NCBI RefSeq assembly: GCF_002218065.1
Contig: NZ_BDUB01000001.1
Coordinates: 2,321,031 to 2,385,030, forward strand
DNA: 64,000 nt
Source of the DNA: Nodularia sp. NIES-3585
GTDB lineage: Bacteria > Cyanobacteriota > Cyanobacteriia > Cyanobacteriales > Nostocaceae
Direction: 5' to 3'
Shown here one piece after another: positions 43,162 to 52,918 of this stretch; positions within the stretch are counted from its first letter, which is position 1, and each line of letters begins with the position of its first letter. The translations under genes were made by a program, and so were the position numbers. The notes under the pieces are model-generated. The model was not told the origin of the DNA. It saw nothing but the letters and a program-made list of their open reading frames with translations, and ran no database searches.

Positions 43162-44598
43162 ATGACTAAACAAAAATCATTAAAACAGAAAAACCTAATT
43201 TTTGAAGGGTTGATGGCACTGATTGCCACAGTAAATTTAGGTTTAGTGTTGTTCGATTTAAGTTACGTGCCTTGGCGGGACTTCTATTTGCGTAATTTAC
43301 CCCAAATCACCGAAATTTATGATCCCGTTAAGGGAATTGAAGACCATAGAGAAACGAAAAATTATTTAAACAGAGTCGATGCACTCCAAGAACAGGTTAG
43401 TCAAACTGGATTAACTTCAGCACAAGCCAAGACTAAACTAGAGGAACTAGACCGTCTGAGCAGCGAAATGGTTGACAGCAATCCATTTGCAGCAGTCAAT
43501 AAAAGTGGTAACTTTGAAAAAGCCAAAAATCAGATGCGCGATCGCATCGGTGAAGAATCTGCAAAACAGGCATTTTCCCGATTTTGGACTCAAGAGCATT
43601 TATCCCAACAAGGCTGGAACCAAGAGATTAATTTTTTTAACAGGCAAATCCGCCCTTTAATCGCCACCAACTATTTCCGCCGTATCGGTGAAAATGGGGA
43701 ACTTGTGGATAATTTTTGGCTGATTGACTTACCCTTTGTTTTGTTATTTGGCGCAGAGTTAGTGGCGCGTTCCTTTTATCTGCGCCGTCGTCATCCCAGT
43801 TTTAGTTGGGTAAATGCCATATTGTGGCGGTGGTATGACCTATTTCTTCTATTTCCTTTTGTGCGCTGGTTACGCATTCTACCTGTAATCATTCGCCTTG
43901 ACCAAGCGCGGTTATTGAATTTGCAACCGTTACAGCAACAAATAAATCAATCGATATTAGCTAATTTTGCCGAGGATCTCACAGAAATAGTCGTAGTTAG
44001 AGTAATTAACCAAATTCAAGGTTCAATTCGGCGTGGTGATTTAACCAGCTGGCTGTCACAAAAAGAGAATCTGCGCCCCTACATAGATATTAATAATACA
44101 AATGAAGTCGAAGCGATCGCCGGGATTTTGGTGCAAACATTAGTTTATCAAGTCCTGCCCAAAATTCAACCAGAAATCATCGCCATTTTACGCCACAACA
44201 TTGCCACAACAATCAATCAAGTCCCCGTCTACCAGAACCTACACAATCTTCCTGGGGTGAGAAATATGCAAAATCAACTCAGCGAACAACTAGCAACTCA
44301 AATCACCGCCAACCTTTACAGCGCCCTCACTACAGCCATGGAAGATCCCGTAGGAGCAAAACTTTCTAGTCAGCTGGCCCAAAACTTCACCAAAGCCTTG
44401 GGGGAAGAAGTGCAGCAAAAACACGTAATGGGAGAAATTCAACGCCTAATGTCTGACTTCCTCGAAGAAGTTAAGCTCAACTATGTTCAGCGCTTGTCCC
44501 AAGAAGACATAGACCAGATTATGGAGCAAACTAGACAGCTAAGAACACAACCATTAGGAGATAAAAGTCCGGTTCTCCCAGTCAAGAAAGAAAGTTAG
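43162..44598 (+). CDS. Conserved membrane protein of unknown function
   Basis: 478 residues. Transmembrane helices around 14-36 and 186-208, then WYDLFLLFPFVRWLRILPVIIRL, whose arginine pattern recalls ion-channel voltage sensors, although only part of such a fold is present. A coiled, glutamine-rich region between residues 55 and 180 and a long amphipathic C-terminal half (residues 250-460) follow. No recognised family; the channel resemblance is a weak inference. It ends near a repeat AATAACCAACGACCAATGAC. Confidence 0.8.
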   Translation: MTKQKSLKQKNLIFEGLMALIATVNLGLVLFDLSYVPWRDFYLRNLPQITEIYDPVKGIEDHRETKNYLNRVDALQEQVSQTGLTSAQAKTKLEELDRLSSEMVDSNPFAAVNKSGNFEKAKNQMRDRIGEESAKQAFSRFWTQEHLSQQGWNQEINFFNRQIRPLIATNYFRRIGENGELVDNFWLIDLPFVLLFGAELVARSFYLRRRHPSFSWVNAILWRWYDLFLLFPFVRWLRILPVIIRLDQARLLNLQPLQQQINQSILANFAEDLTEIVVVRVINQIQGSIRRGDLTSWLSQKENLRPYIDINNTNEVEAIAGILVQTLVYQVLPKIQPEIIAILRHNIATTINQVPVYQNLHNLPGVRNMQNQLSEQLATQITANLYSALTTAMEDPVGAKLSSQLAQNFTKALGEEVQQKHVMGEIQRLMSDFLEEVKLNYVQRLSQEDIDQIMEQTRQLRTQPLGDKSPVLPVKKES

Positions 44599-44766
44599 CT
44601 AAAAATCGAGCAATTCAGCCAAATTAAGCAGACAAAGTCCGAAAAAATTGACCAATAACCAACGACCAATGACTATTGACTATTAAAGAAATGCGCTAAA
44701 CTCGGAATAGAGACGAACCATTATTGATTCGTCACAAGACTTCTTGGAAGATATCCCTATCGCAGG

Positions 44767-44791
44767 AAGTGGGTCTATGCCCACTTTTTTT
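44767..44791 (+). promoter_or_regulatory. Leader hairpin upstream of rimP (possible attenuator)
   Basis: AAGTGGG TCTATG CCCACTT followed by TTTTTT, ending 13 bases before the rimP ATG. It looks like an intrinsic terminator placed in the leader, comparable to hairpins ahead of rimP in other bacteria. Confidence 0.55.
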
Positions 44792-44804
44792 ATTGAAATT
44801 TCGC

Positions 44805-45266
44805 ATGACTCATCCCTTAGTTCCACAAATTATCGAATTGGCAACACCAGTAGCAGCAGAACTGGGCTTGGAAGTTGTTGACATAGTTTTCCACACTAAC
44901 CAGCGCCCACCAGTATTACGGGTAGACATCCGCAATCCCCAAGAGGATACTGGTTTAAATGATTGTGAGCGAATGAGTCGTGCTTTAGAAGCTTCCTTAG
45001 ATGCGGCAGAGATCATTCCAGATGCTTATGTCTTGGAAGTGTCCAGTCCTGGAATTTCACGACAATTAATAACAGACAGAGAGTTTATTTCCTTTAAGGG
45101 ATTTCCTGTCATCATCTCCACTTCCCAACCCTACGACGGACACAAAGAGTGGATTGGTCAGTTGATTCGCCGGGATGAAACCACTGTTTACTTAAACCAA
45201 AAAGGTCGCGTCATCGAAATTCCCCGCACTCTCATTGCTAGGGTGCTGATAGATGAGCGTCAATAG
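44805..45266 (+). CDS. rimP: Ribosome maturation factor RimP
   Basis: 153 residues, full length. The signature is the [34 protein letters not shown] stretch and a C-terminal SH3-like domain with [13 protein letters not shown]. It assists late 30S assembly. The ATG at 44805 is chosen because the hairpin leader is immediately upstream; an in-frame ATT-type extension starting at 44724 would cross it. First gene of the rimP-nusA-ylxR-infB cluster. Confidence 0.95.
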   Translation: MTHPLVPQIIELATPVAAELGLEVVDIVFHTNQRPPVLRVDIRNPQEDTGLNDCERMSRALEASLDAAEIIPDAYVLEVSSPGISRQLITDREFISFKGFPVIISTSQPYDGHKEWIGQLIRRDETTVYLNQKGRVIEIPRTLIARVLIDERQ

Positions 45267-45611
45267 GCGAGGAACTCAGGGCTAGGGGCTAGTACAGGTC
45301 GGCGTTCGTCAAAAGTGAGTGAGCCAGCGCGGTCTTGGGGGTTTCCCCCATGAGCGACTGGCGAACCCCGAAGGGGTCAAAAGTCAAAAAGCTGATTCTA
45401 TAGGCTTTTTATAGACTTGAAATGATTGCTTTATTTATGCCGTGCTGTATTTAGAAGCTGAAGCATAGGGAATAGAGTCAAACTTTTCTCTATTCTCCAG
45501 TCTTTGATGGGTAGTTTATTACTCCCCACCCCCTTGTACAGACGTGATTAATCGCGTCTCTACTCTTGTTTATCCCTAATTTTTAAACTCTGATTTTAAA
45601 GGAGACTGCTT
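45267..45611. other. Repeat-bearing gap between rimP and nusA
   Basis: Contains GGGGTTTCCCCCATGAGCGACTGG (45338), AAAAGCTGATTCTATAGGCTTTTT (45387) and a GTACAGACGTGATTAATCGCGTCTC hairpin near 45535; no gene. Unusual for a cluster that is otherwise tightly linked in most bacteria. Confidence 0.75.
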
Positions 45612-46889
45612 ATGTCAATGGTGAGTTTACCAGGATTAAAAGAATTAATTGAAAGTATAAGTCGTGAACGTAATTTGCCTCGTCTAGCAGTTCAGTCAGC
45701 TATTAGAGAAGCATTACTTAAAGGTTACGAACGTTATCGTCGCGCCCAAAACTTAGAAAAAAGACAGTTTGATGAAGAGTATTTTGATAACTTTGAAGTA
45801 GAACTTGATATTGAAGGAGAAGGGTTTCGGGTTCTTTCCACTAAAAGCATTGTGGAAGCAGTGGAGAACTCTGACCATCAAATTTCTCTAGAGGAAGTAC
45901 AACAAGTTGCTCCTGAAGCCCAGTTGGGAGATTCTGTAGTCTTGGATGTCACGCCAGATCAAGGTGAATTTGGTCGTATGGCAGCAATGCAAACCAAGCA
46001 AGTCCTGGCGCAGAAACTCCGGGATCAGCAACGCCAAATGGTGCAAGAAGAGTTCCAAGACTTGGAAGGAACTGTTTTGCAAGCCAGAGTTTTGCGGTTT
46101 GAAAGACAATCGGTGATTTTGGCAGTAGCCAGTGGCTTTGGTCAGCCAGAAGTGGAAGCTGAATTACCAAAGCGAGAACAACTGCCCAATGACAATTATC
46201 GCGCAAATGCCACATTTAAGGTATATCTCAAAAAAGTTTCCCAAGGGCAACAACGGGGACCTCAATTGCTCGTATCTCGCGCTGATGCGGGTTTGGTAGT
46301 TTATCTGTTTGCCAACGAAGTCCCAGAAATTGAGGATGAAGTTGTCAGAATTGTGGCTGTAGCACGAGAAGCAAATCCCCCTTCCCGTTATGTCGGACCT
46401 CGGACTAAAATTGCTGTAGATACCCTTGACCGCGATGTAGACCCAGTTGGTGCTTGTATTGGAGCTAGGGGATCACGTATCCAAGTAGTGGTTAACGAAC
46501 TACGCGGCGAAAAAATAGATGTGATTCGCTGGTCTCCAGACCCATCCACATATATTGCTAACGCCTTGAGTCCGGCACGGGTAGATGAAGTCCGCCTCAT
46601 GGACCCGGAAACCCGCCAAACTCATGTACTTGTGGCTGAAGACCAACTGAGTTTAGCTATTGGTAAAGAAGGTCAAAATGTTCGTTTAGCAGCCCGCTTA
46701 ACCGGTTGGAAAATCGACATTAAAGACAAAGCTAAGTACGATTATGCAGGAGAGGACACCAAGTTCGCTGCTGCACGCGCCAAATATCAACCAGAGGATG
46801 ATGATCTGGAACTAGAGGAGCTAGATTATGAAAATCAAGAACAACTAGAAGAGGAAGAGGAATTTTTTGAGACGAGTGATCGAGATTAA
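45612..46889 (+). CDS. nusA: Transcription termination/antitermination factor NusA
   Basis: 425 residues. N-terminal RNA polymerase-binding domain (ELIESISRERNLPRLAVQSAIREALLKGYERYRR), S1 domain (about 130-200), KH1 and KH2 domains (PVGACIGARGSRIQVVVNELRGEKIDVI; DQLSLAIGKEGQNVRLAARLTGWKIDI, by landmarks). It lacks the long acidic repeats of gamma-proteobacteria and ends with an acidic tail (EEEEEFFE), as is usual in cyanobacteria. Second gene of the cluster. Confidence 0.97.
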   Translation: MSMVSLPGLKELIESISRERNLPRLAVQSAIREALLKGYERYRRAQNLEKRQFDEEYFDNFEVELDIEGEGFRVLSTKSIVEAVENSDHQISLEEVQQVAPEAQLGDSVVLDVTPDQGEFGRMAAMQTKQVLAQKLRDQQRQMVQEEFQDLEGTVLQARVLRFERQSVILAVASGFGQPEVEAELPKREQLPNDNYRANATFKVYLKKVSQGQQRGPQLLVSRADAGLVVYLFANEVPEIEDEVVRIVAVAREANPPSRYVGPRTKIAVDTLDRDVDPVGACIGARGSRIQVVVNELRGEKIDVIRWSPDPSTYIANALSPARVDEVRLMDPETRQTHVLVAEDQLSLAIGKEGQNVRLAARLTGWKIDIKDKAKYDYAGEDTKFAAARAKYQPEDDDLELEELDYENQEQLEEEEEFFETSDRD

Positions 46890-47036
46890 TTTATTAGTCT
46901 GATGAGTTCTGCTACTATTGACAACATTACTAGTCTTAATGATTACAGGCAACAATCATTCCAGAGTAAGTAAAGATTGGTAAAGCCAACTTTATTTTCA
47001 TCACCAGATTGCTCCCCTGTCAGTCAAATAAGACCA

Positions 47037-47306
47037 ATGAAACCAAATTATCGGCGTTGTATAAGTTGCCGCAAAGTAGGCTTGAAACAAGACTTTTGGC
47101 GGATTGTCCGCGTGTTTCCATCTGGAAAGGTACAATTAGATCAGGGCATGGGGCGTTCTGCCTATATCTGCCCCGAAATGAGTTGCCTACAAGCAGCTCA
47201 GAAAAAAAATCGACTAGGGCGATCGCTACGTGCATCAGTGCCAGAAACACTGTATCAAACATTGTGGCAGCATCTAGCCCAAAGCCATCCCCCAAATCAA
47301 AATTAA
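47037..47306 (+). CDS. ylxR: YlxR family RNA-binding protein
   Basis: 89 residues of the DUF448 family. Motif YRRCISCRKVGLKQDFWRIVR with CxxC, and GRSAYICPEMSCLQAA. YlxR (RnpM) has been linked to RNase P modulation. The ATG at 47037 is family-consistent; an upstream in-frame start at 46977 would add 20 unlike residues. Third gene of the cluster. Confidence 0.9.
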   Translation: MKPNYRRCISCRKVGLKQDFWRIVRVFPSGKVQLDQGMGRSAYICPEMSCLQAAQKKNRLGRSLRASVPETLYQTLWQHLAQSHPPNQN

Positions 47307-47722
47307 AACTAGGTGGAAAAACCTACTGGCGGTAATCCCCAGAGTCCTTGTACATCAAGCCGACTCTGCAATTCATGGGGTGAATGCCAAAATAGTAAAT
47401 GGGTGTAGTAATCTGCGGCTTTTTTACAAGGAAAGTGGCAGAGCAATACTCCCAACAAGTTTTACTAGATTGTGTTGTGGAAGACTCAGAATCAGCAAAA
47501 CAAAAAACTAAAAAATGGCAACCTGGTAGCGCTCAAGCGCAACTTGGCATCAACCATCATTTCAGGTGGGAATGCCAGAGTTAAACCGAAACATCTCTCT
47601 TTCCTGACTGGAGGCACCGGCAAAATCACCAAGGGCAACCTAAAAACAGTAATCAAAGGATGGAGATGTCGAAAACCAGGCAACCATCCGCTAAAAAACT
47701 GTAAATTAAAGGGGAAGAGTGG
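47307..47722. other. Leader region upstream of infB
   Basis: No gene is supported with confidence. An 84-codon Lys/Asn-rich frame (47472-47726) overlaps the infB start by ATGA and a second frame is at 47399, but neither shows domain character. May hold an infB leader or promoter. Confidence 0.5.
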
Positions 47723-50700
47723 ATGAACAACGGCAAAGTTAGAATCTACGAATTATCAAAGGAATTGAATTTGGATAACAAAGAGCTATTAGCAATTTGC
47801 GACCAGCTCAACATTGCGGTCAAAAGTCATAGCAGCACTATTTCAGAATCCGAGGCAGAACGCATCCGCACAACTGCCGAGAAACTGACAGCTAGCAATG
47901 CGATGCATAAAAAAGAACAAGGTATATTCAGCCATAAACTTCATGCATCACCAACTGGCGATCGCAATCGACCAACCCCACCTCACAAACAGCAAATTTT
48001 GGAAATTCGCAAACCCAAAATATTGAGAAATACTACCTCCAACGCCCCAGAAGCTTCAGTTGCTCATGATAGCCAACAAGCTTCCTCGGAAGTTAATTCT
48101 ACTTCAGCACCACAGCCCTTCGATACAACAGTCTCACCCATGAAGCCGACGGCACCAATTCGACCTGTACCCCGGAATCAATCTGAGACCTCGCCAGAAC
48201 CTGCAAGCACACCAGCAGATCAAGTTCCTAATCCAGAGGCACCGGAAACAACAGCAACGGCAAAACCTGAAAGAGCGGTTTCACCCAGACCCAAAGCGGA
48301 AAAACCCCAAAAACCGCATCTGGTGTCCCCACCAGCCCGGCCGGACGGGGGAAATGCTCAGGCGGGAAATGCTCATATAGCCGCTGAACAGCTAACTCCG
48401 GCAGAAAAACCGTTACTCAAACGCGATCAAACCAAGCAAAAGGTGGCGAAGCCAACCACCACTGATGCCCCACAGGCTCCAGTGCCAAAACAAGCTCGTC
48501 CGACACCATCTCCAACGAGATCCGAGCCAAGAGGAAATAGACCTCCTGGACAATCTCCACTGTCAGATGGACCAAGACCCAGCCGCCCAGTACGTCCCTC
48601 TGAAGCTGTAGCGGCAATGCCAATTGCTACACCGCCTAGTAGACCAATGTCAGGCGGACAAGGAAAAGAGGATCTAGGCAATGATCGGATTTCCGCCGAA
48701 CTACTTGATTTAAAACGCCCCACCCCACCGCGTCTAGCCAAAGGCGGTAAAAAGTGGCAAGAAGAAGAAATTATTGACGAAATCAAGGAAAAGGCTGGCA
48801 AGCTAGGGGTTAAAGGCAAGCGAGTCAAACCAGTTGTTGAGGATGACTTTGAAGAAGACGATTTACTCGATGATGAGGATCAAGACTCACCAGGTACAGT
48901 CCAAGTCAGTCTTTCCATCGCCCGTCCTCCCAAACCAAAAGCAGCTCGATCTGCACAGTCACCCACGGCAGCAGTGATTAGCGCCCCCACTACTAGAAAG
49001 AAAAGATCCTTTTCTTCTCGCCGCGACCACAACCGTCGCCAAGAAGTAGATACCAAGCTTGATCGTCCAGAAAAAGTAGAGATCACAGGGCCAATGACAG
49101 TCCAAGAACTGTCTGATCTTTTGGCTGTTGCCGATACAGAGATTGTAAAAATCCTGTTCCTCAAAGGGATGGCAGTCAGTATCACCCAGAATTTGGATAT
49201 CCCCACCATTAATTTGGTAGGTAAAGAGCTTGAAATAGAAATCGAAACCACCGAACGAGAAGCAGAAGCCCGCAAAGTTACAGAAATGTTGGATGTGGGA
49301 GATATGCAACTGCTCCAACGTCGTCCGCCAGTCGTGACAATTATGGGTCACGTAGACCACGGTAAAACAACTCTGCTCGACTCGATTCGCAAAACCAAAG
49401 TAGCTTCTGGTGAAGCTGGTGGTATTACCCAGCACATTGGTGCATACCATGTGGATGTGGAACACGACGGTAAGGCGCAGCAAATCGTCTTCTTAGACAC
49501 TCCCGGACACGAAGCATTCACAGCGATGCGCGCACGGGGTGCGAGAGTCACAGACATTGCCATCTTAGTAGTAGCTGCTGATGACGGCGTTCGTCCCCAA
49601 ACCATTGAAGCTATTAGCCATGCTCAAGCTGCCGAAGTGCCAATTGTTGTCGCCATCAACAAAATTGATAAAGAAGGCGCACAGCCAGACCGCGTTAAAC
49701 AAGAACTGACTCAGTATGGTCTCACACCTGAAGAATGGGGTGGTGAAACTATCATGGTTCCTGTGAGTGCTATCAAAGGCGAAAACCTCGATACTCTCTT
49801 AGAAATGATTCTGCTAGTCGCAGAAGTCGGAGAACTATCTGCTAACCCAGACCGTTCTGCTAAGGGAACAGTAATTGAGGCGCATCTGGATAAGGCTAAA
49901 GGAGCAGTTGCTACCTTGCTGATTCAGAATGGTACCTTGCATGTAGGAGATATGTTAGTAGCTGGCTCGGCATTTGGTAAAGTGCGGGCAATGGTCGATG
50001 ACAGAGGCAAACGAGTAGACATTGCTAGTCCTTCCTTTGCCGTCGAGGTACTAGGTTTAAGCGACGTGCCAGGCGCAGGCGATGACTTTGAAGTATTCGC
50101 TAATGAAAAAGAAGCCAGAACTCTAGCTGCAACTCGTGCCGACAAACAACGTCTATCCCGCTTGTTACAAGGACGCATTACTCTAACAACTCTCTCAGCT
50201 CAAGCACAAGAAGGCGAGTTAAAAGAACTCAACCTGATCCTCAAAGGAGATGTCCAAGGTTCTGTGGAAGCCATTGTCGGATCTCTCAGACAAATCCCCC
50301 AAAACGAAGTTCAAATTCGGATGCTATTGGCTACGGCGGGAGAAATAACTGAGACAGATATTGACCTAGCCGCCGCCAGTGGAGCCGTAATTATTGGCTT
50401 CAATACCACCTTTGCCAGTGGTGCTAGACAAGCCGCCGACGAATCTGGGGTGGATGTGAGGGAATACAATATCATCTACAAACTCTTGGAAGACATCCAA
50501 GGAGCCTTAGAAGGTCTTCTGGAACCAGAGTTGGTGGAAGAACCCCTTGGTCAAACCGAAGTCCGTGCGGTCTTCCCAGTTGGTCGTGGAGCCGTTGCTG
50601 GTTGCTACGTGCAGTCTGGTAAATTGGTTCGCAACTGCAAAGTGCGAGTGCGTCGTTCGGGTAAGGTGGTTTACGAAGGTGTCCTTGATTCCCTCAAACG

Positions 50701-50842
50701 AATCAAAGAAGATGCGCGAGAAGTTAATTCTGGTTACGAATGCGGCATCAACATCGATAAATTCCATGACTGGGTTGAAGGTGACCTGATTGAAGCCTTC
50801 CAGATGGTAACCAAGCGTCGTACACTCACACTGACGAAGTAG
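47723..50842 (+). CDS. infB: Translation initiation factor IF-2
   Basis: 1039 residues. An N-terminal IF2_N domain ([27 protein letters not shown]), a long Pro/Ala/Gln linker to about 440, a second IF2_N ([28 protein letters not shown]), then the GTPase domain from about 540 with [21 protein letters not shown] and NKID, and the C-terminal IF2 domains. It positions initiator tRNA on the 30S. The linker is longer and more basic than in most bacteria, as is typical of cyanobacteria. Confidence 0.98.
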   Translation: MNNGKVRIYELSKELNLDNKELLAICDQLNIAVKSHSSTISESEAERIRTTAEKLTASNAMHKKEQGIFSHKLHASPTGDRNRPTPPHKQQILEIRKPKILRNTTSNAPEASVAHDSQQASSEVNSTSAPQPFDTTVSPMKPTAPIRPVPRNQSETSPEPASTPADQVPNPEAPETTATAKPERAVSPRPKAEKPQKPHLVSPPARPDGGNAQAGNAHIAAEQLTPAEKPLLKRDQTKQKVAKPTTTDAPQAPVPKQARPTPSPTRSEPRGNRPPGQSPLSDGPRPSRPVRPSEAVAAMPIATPPSRPMSGGQGKEDLGNDRISAELLDLKRPTPPRLAKGGKKWQEEEIIDEIKEKAGKLGVKGKRVKPVVEDDFEEDDLLDDEDQDSPGTVQVSLSIARPPKPKAARSAQSPTAAVISAPTTRKKRSFSSRRDHNRRQEVDTKLDRPEKVEITGPMTVQELSDLLAVADTEIVKILFLKGMAVSITQNLDIPTINLVGKELEIEIETTEREAEARKVTEMLDVGDMQLLQRRPPVVTIMGHVDHGKTTLLDSIRKTKVASGEAGGITQHIGAYHVDVEHDGKAQQIVFLDTPGHEAFTAMRARGARVTDIAILVVAADDGVRPQTIEAISHAQAAEVPIVVAINKIDKEGAQPDRVKQELTQYGLTPEEWGGETIMVPVSAIKGENLDTLLEMILLVAEVGELSANPDRSAKGTVIEAHLDKAKGAVATLLIQNGTLHVGDMLVAGSAFGKVRAMVDDRGKRVDIASPSFAVEVLGLSDVPGAGDDFEVFANEKEARTLAATRADKQRLSRLLQGRITLTTLSAQAQEGELKELNLILKGDVQGSVEAIVGSLRQIPQNEVQIRMLLATAGEITETDIDLAAASGAVIIGFNTTFASGARQAADESGVDVREYNIIYKLLEDIQGALEGLLEPELVEEPLGQTEVRAVFPVGRGAVAGCYVQSGKLVRNCKVRVRRSGKVVYEGVLDSLKRIKEDAREVNSGYECGINIDKFHDWVEGDLIEAFQMVTKRRTLTLTK

Positions 50843-51121
50843 TGTCGGTTACTAATTGCTGGGTCATGAGTAAAAATGATGAGTTTTGAGTTGAAAAGAG
50901 TTAACCACTTAAACTGCAAAACTCATCACCCCGCACTGGCTATGCTTGCTATGCTTACAGCGTTCAGCAATGCCAGTTGCCACCCTAGGAAGGAAACCCG
51001 CCCTGGAGGTTTTCTCTTTCGCTGTTCCTGATGGCAGGAATTAACATCGGCGTTGGCGTATACCTCTGGGATCAAACCGGGCTAATGGCATACAAGCGTC
51101 TACAGCACTCACAAGTTTTAT

Positions 51122-51757
51122 ATGGCCTCATTTCACTCTGAACCTATATTGTGGATTCACGTCGCTGGATTGGCGATGTTGCCAATTTTTTTAGTCCTGT
51201 GTTTATTGTTCCTGTCTGTGGGTGAACCGCTTTTGCCAGTGTGGATGGAGTTATTTCTAGTCGCTGGTGCTGGTGTTTTACCACTGTTATGGATGCAATT
51301 ACACCGCCCTTTTTATATATTTGCAATTTTGGGTGTAGCGCTGAAGCCGGAAAATCTCACGGAACAACAGCGTAAAATCCTCTGTTTAATTAATACAAAG
51401 TTAAATCGTGTTTTGTCCGTGGTGGCAGCAATATTATTAATTGGAGTATTGTGGCAACTCTATAAAGTGGTTCCACAGCTAGAAAGTTTAGCTAAATTTC
51501 TCCCCCAGTGGCACAGCTTAGGTTTACTACTAGCTGCTTTAGCTTTTTTTGCTAGTAATCTATTTTTACAAGTACCCGTGAGTGTGGCGCGAGTTTTGGT
51601 GACCAATGAGACAGAATTTGCCACCATAGAACCATTATCTTTAGAAAAGATTCAGCAGGATTTTACTATTTTGGGTGTACGGGTTAATCAAATTGTGCCT
51701 CGGATATTTCCATCCCCTCAAGAGATTAACATCAACCCACAAAAACCCTTAAAGTAG
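51122..51757 (+). CDS. Membrane protein with low-complexity tail, infB neighbour
   Basis: 211 residues. Four or five hydrophobic helices (LAMLPIFLVLCLLFLSVG, ELFLVAGAGVLPLLW, VVAAILLIGVLW, LGLLLAALAFFASNLFL) and a short polar C-terminus. The same kind of protein follows infB in other cyanobacteria. No function known. Confidence 0.85.
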   Translation: MASFHSEPILWIHVAGLAMLPIFLVLCLLFLSVGEPLLPVWMELFLVAGAGVLPLLWMQLHRPFYIFAILGVALKPENLTEQQRKILCLINTKLNRVLSVVAAILLIGVLWQLYKVVPQLESLAKFLPQWHSLGLLLAALAFFASNLFLQVPVSVARVLVTNETEFATIEPLSLEKIQQDFTILGVRVNQIVPRIFPSPQEININPQKPLK

Positions 51758-51868
51758 ACTCTGATGGGTGTGAAACGAGTTATGGGCTTTCTCATGTACG
51801 CAATGTCGTATTTGCTGAAAATGAAAACTGCCATAACAGTTCAAGTTAAAACGAAGGAATCAGGAACT

Positions 51869-52066
51869 ATGGCTCAAATTCCATCTGCTAGCGATCGCCA
51901 CTTTTCTGCTGATCCAGAAATTTGGTATAGTCTTAAATGCGCGATCGCCACTAGTTCAGGTTTTCAACGCTGGCAAGTAGAACACCATACCCAATTGCAG
52001 GGACTTCACCTGGAACAACAGGTACAAAGATACTTACGAGAAACTTTAGAAACTTTAGCCTACTAG
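51869..52066 (+). CDS. Short cyanobacterial hypothetical protein
   Basis: 65 residues from the ATG at 51869 (AGGAACT precedes it); a longer start at 51764 is open but gives a poor N-terminus. Sequence such as DRHFSADPEIWYSLKCAIATSSGFQRWQVEHH and LEQQVQRYLRETLETL looks like one compact helical protein. Conserved-looking, function unknown. It overlaps the convergent DUF1400 gene by four bases (CTAG) at the stop. Confidence 0.75.
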   Translation: MAQIPSASDRHFSADPEIWYSLKCAIATSSGFQRWQVEHHTQLQGLHLEQQVQRYLRETLETLAY

Positions 52067-52596
52067 AATTTGAGAAAATCTTCTAGACCTGCTTGCAAGC
52101 GGCGAAGTTGATGGTAAGCACTCTCCAAGCGTTCTCCGTCAACTTCTACATTTCTCGTGGGATAATTTTGAATTATTTCTAGCAATGTCACCTGCCCATC
52201 TTCACTAGCCGAGAGTACCAAAGCTGCGCGTAAAGCTTGGCGGTCGGCTGTACGGGATGGTGTATGAATAACTTGACTCAGATCATCCAGGATCACGTTA
52301 CCGATTGGGCTATTCAAAATTATATCTAAAATCACCAAGTCGAGATTAACAGGTGTCGTCAAATATGGACGAATTGCTTTTGGGTCTTGTTGCGCCAAAG
52401 CAAAATTAACTCGTAGTGAACGTGAAAGTTCTCCTGTCTCAGCAAAAGTGGATAATTCCTCCACTGAAACTGATTCCCGAAAAATACCGTATTTCAGCAC
52501 TACTTGTTCAGCCGCAAAGGCAGAATTTTGGCAGAATAGCACACACATACTCACTACAAATAAAGCTCGGCGCAGCACTATAAACTGATACAGCAT
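52063..52596 (-). CDS. DUF1400 domain secreted protein
   Basis: 177 residues. A signal peptide (to about 28, VLFCQNSAFAAE) and a DUF1400 domain (VVLKYGIFRESVSVEELSTFAETGELSRSLRVNFALAQ by landmarks). DUF1400 usually precedes an alpha/beta-hydrolase domain; here it is alone. Function unknown. Convergent overlap with the preceding gene. Confidence 0.9.
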   Translation of the reverse strand: MLYQFIVLRRALFVVSMCVLFCQNSAFAAEQVVLKYGIFRESVSVEELSTFAETGELSRSLRVNFALAQQDPKAIRPYLTTPVNLDLVILDIILNSPIGNVILDDLSQVIHTPSRTADRQALRAALVLSASEDGQVTLLEIIQNYPTRNVEVDGERLESAYHQLRRLQAGLEDFLKF

Positions 52597-52918
52597 ATTT
52601 ATAAGTCTAGTTTTCCTAGAATCATAGCCACCAAAGTTAATTACGGCATCTGGCTCTAGGTAAATAACGGCAGAATTCCTTATACTATAGGCAGATATTT
52701 ATACTTTAAATCTAACTATGAAGCGCCTCTTAGTAACCTGAATTGGCGATGGCGATACTTAGTTCAGCTATGTTAACTTTGTGCTTTAAAAAAAGAATCA
52801 GAAACTTAGCTGATTAATTGCTAGTCATCCGATATAGTTTGACATGGATTAAATAGCTCTTAGCTGCTATATTTGACCCTGTTTAACCAAATATAATTCC
52901 GCTAACCACAGACATAAA
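52597..52918. other. Divergent intergenic region
   Basis: AT-rich sequence holding the promoters of the DUF1400 gene (minus) and the SLH gene (plus); no further feature recognised. Confidence 0.4.

Noticed and set aside
47472-47726. Lys-rich 84-codon frame overlapping the infB start
   Set aside because: The ATGA overlap is suggestive of coupling but composition and lack of any family-like pattern make it weak; listed as part of the leader region only.
51031-51141. 36-codon frame before the membrane protein at 51122
   Set aside because: Too short, overlaps the next start by 20 bases and lacks support.
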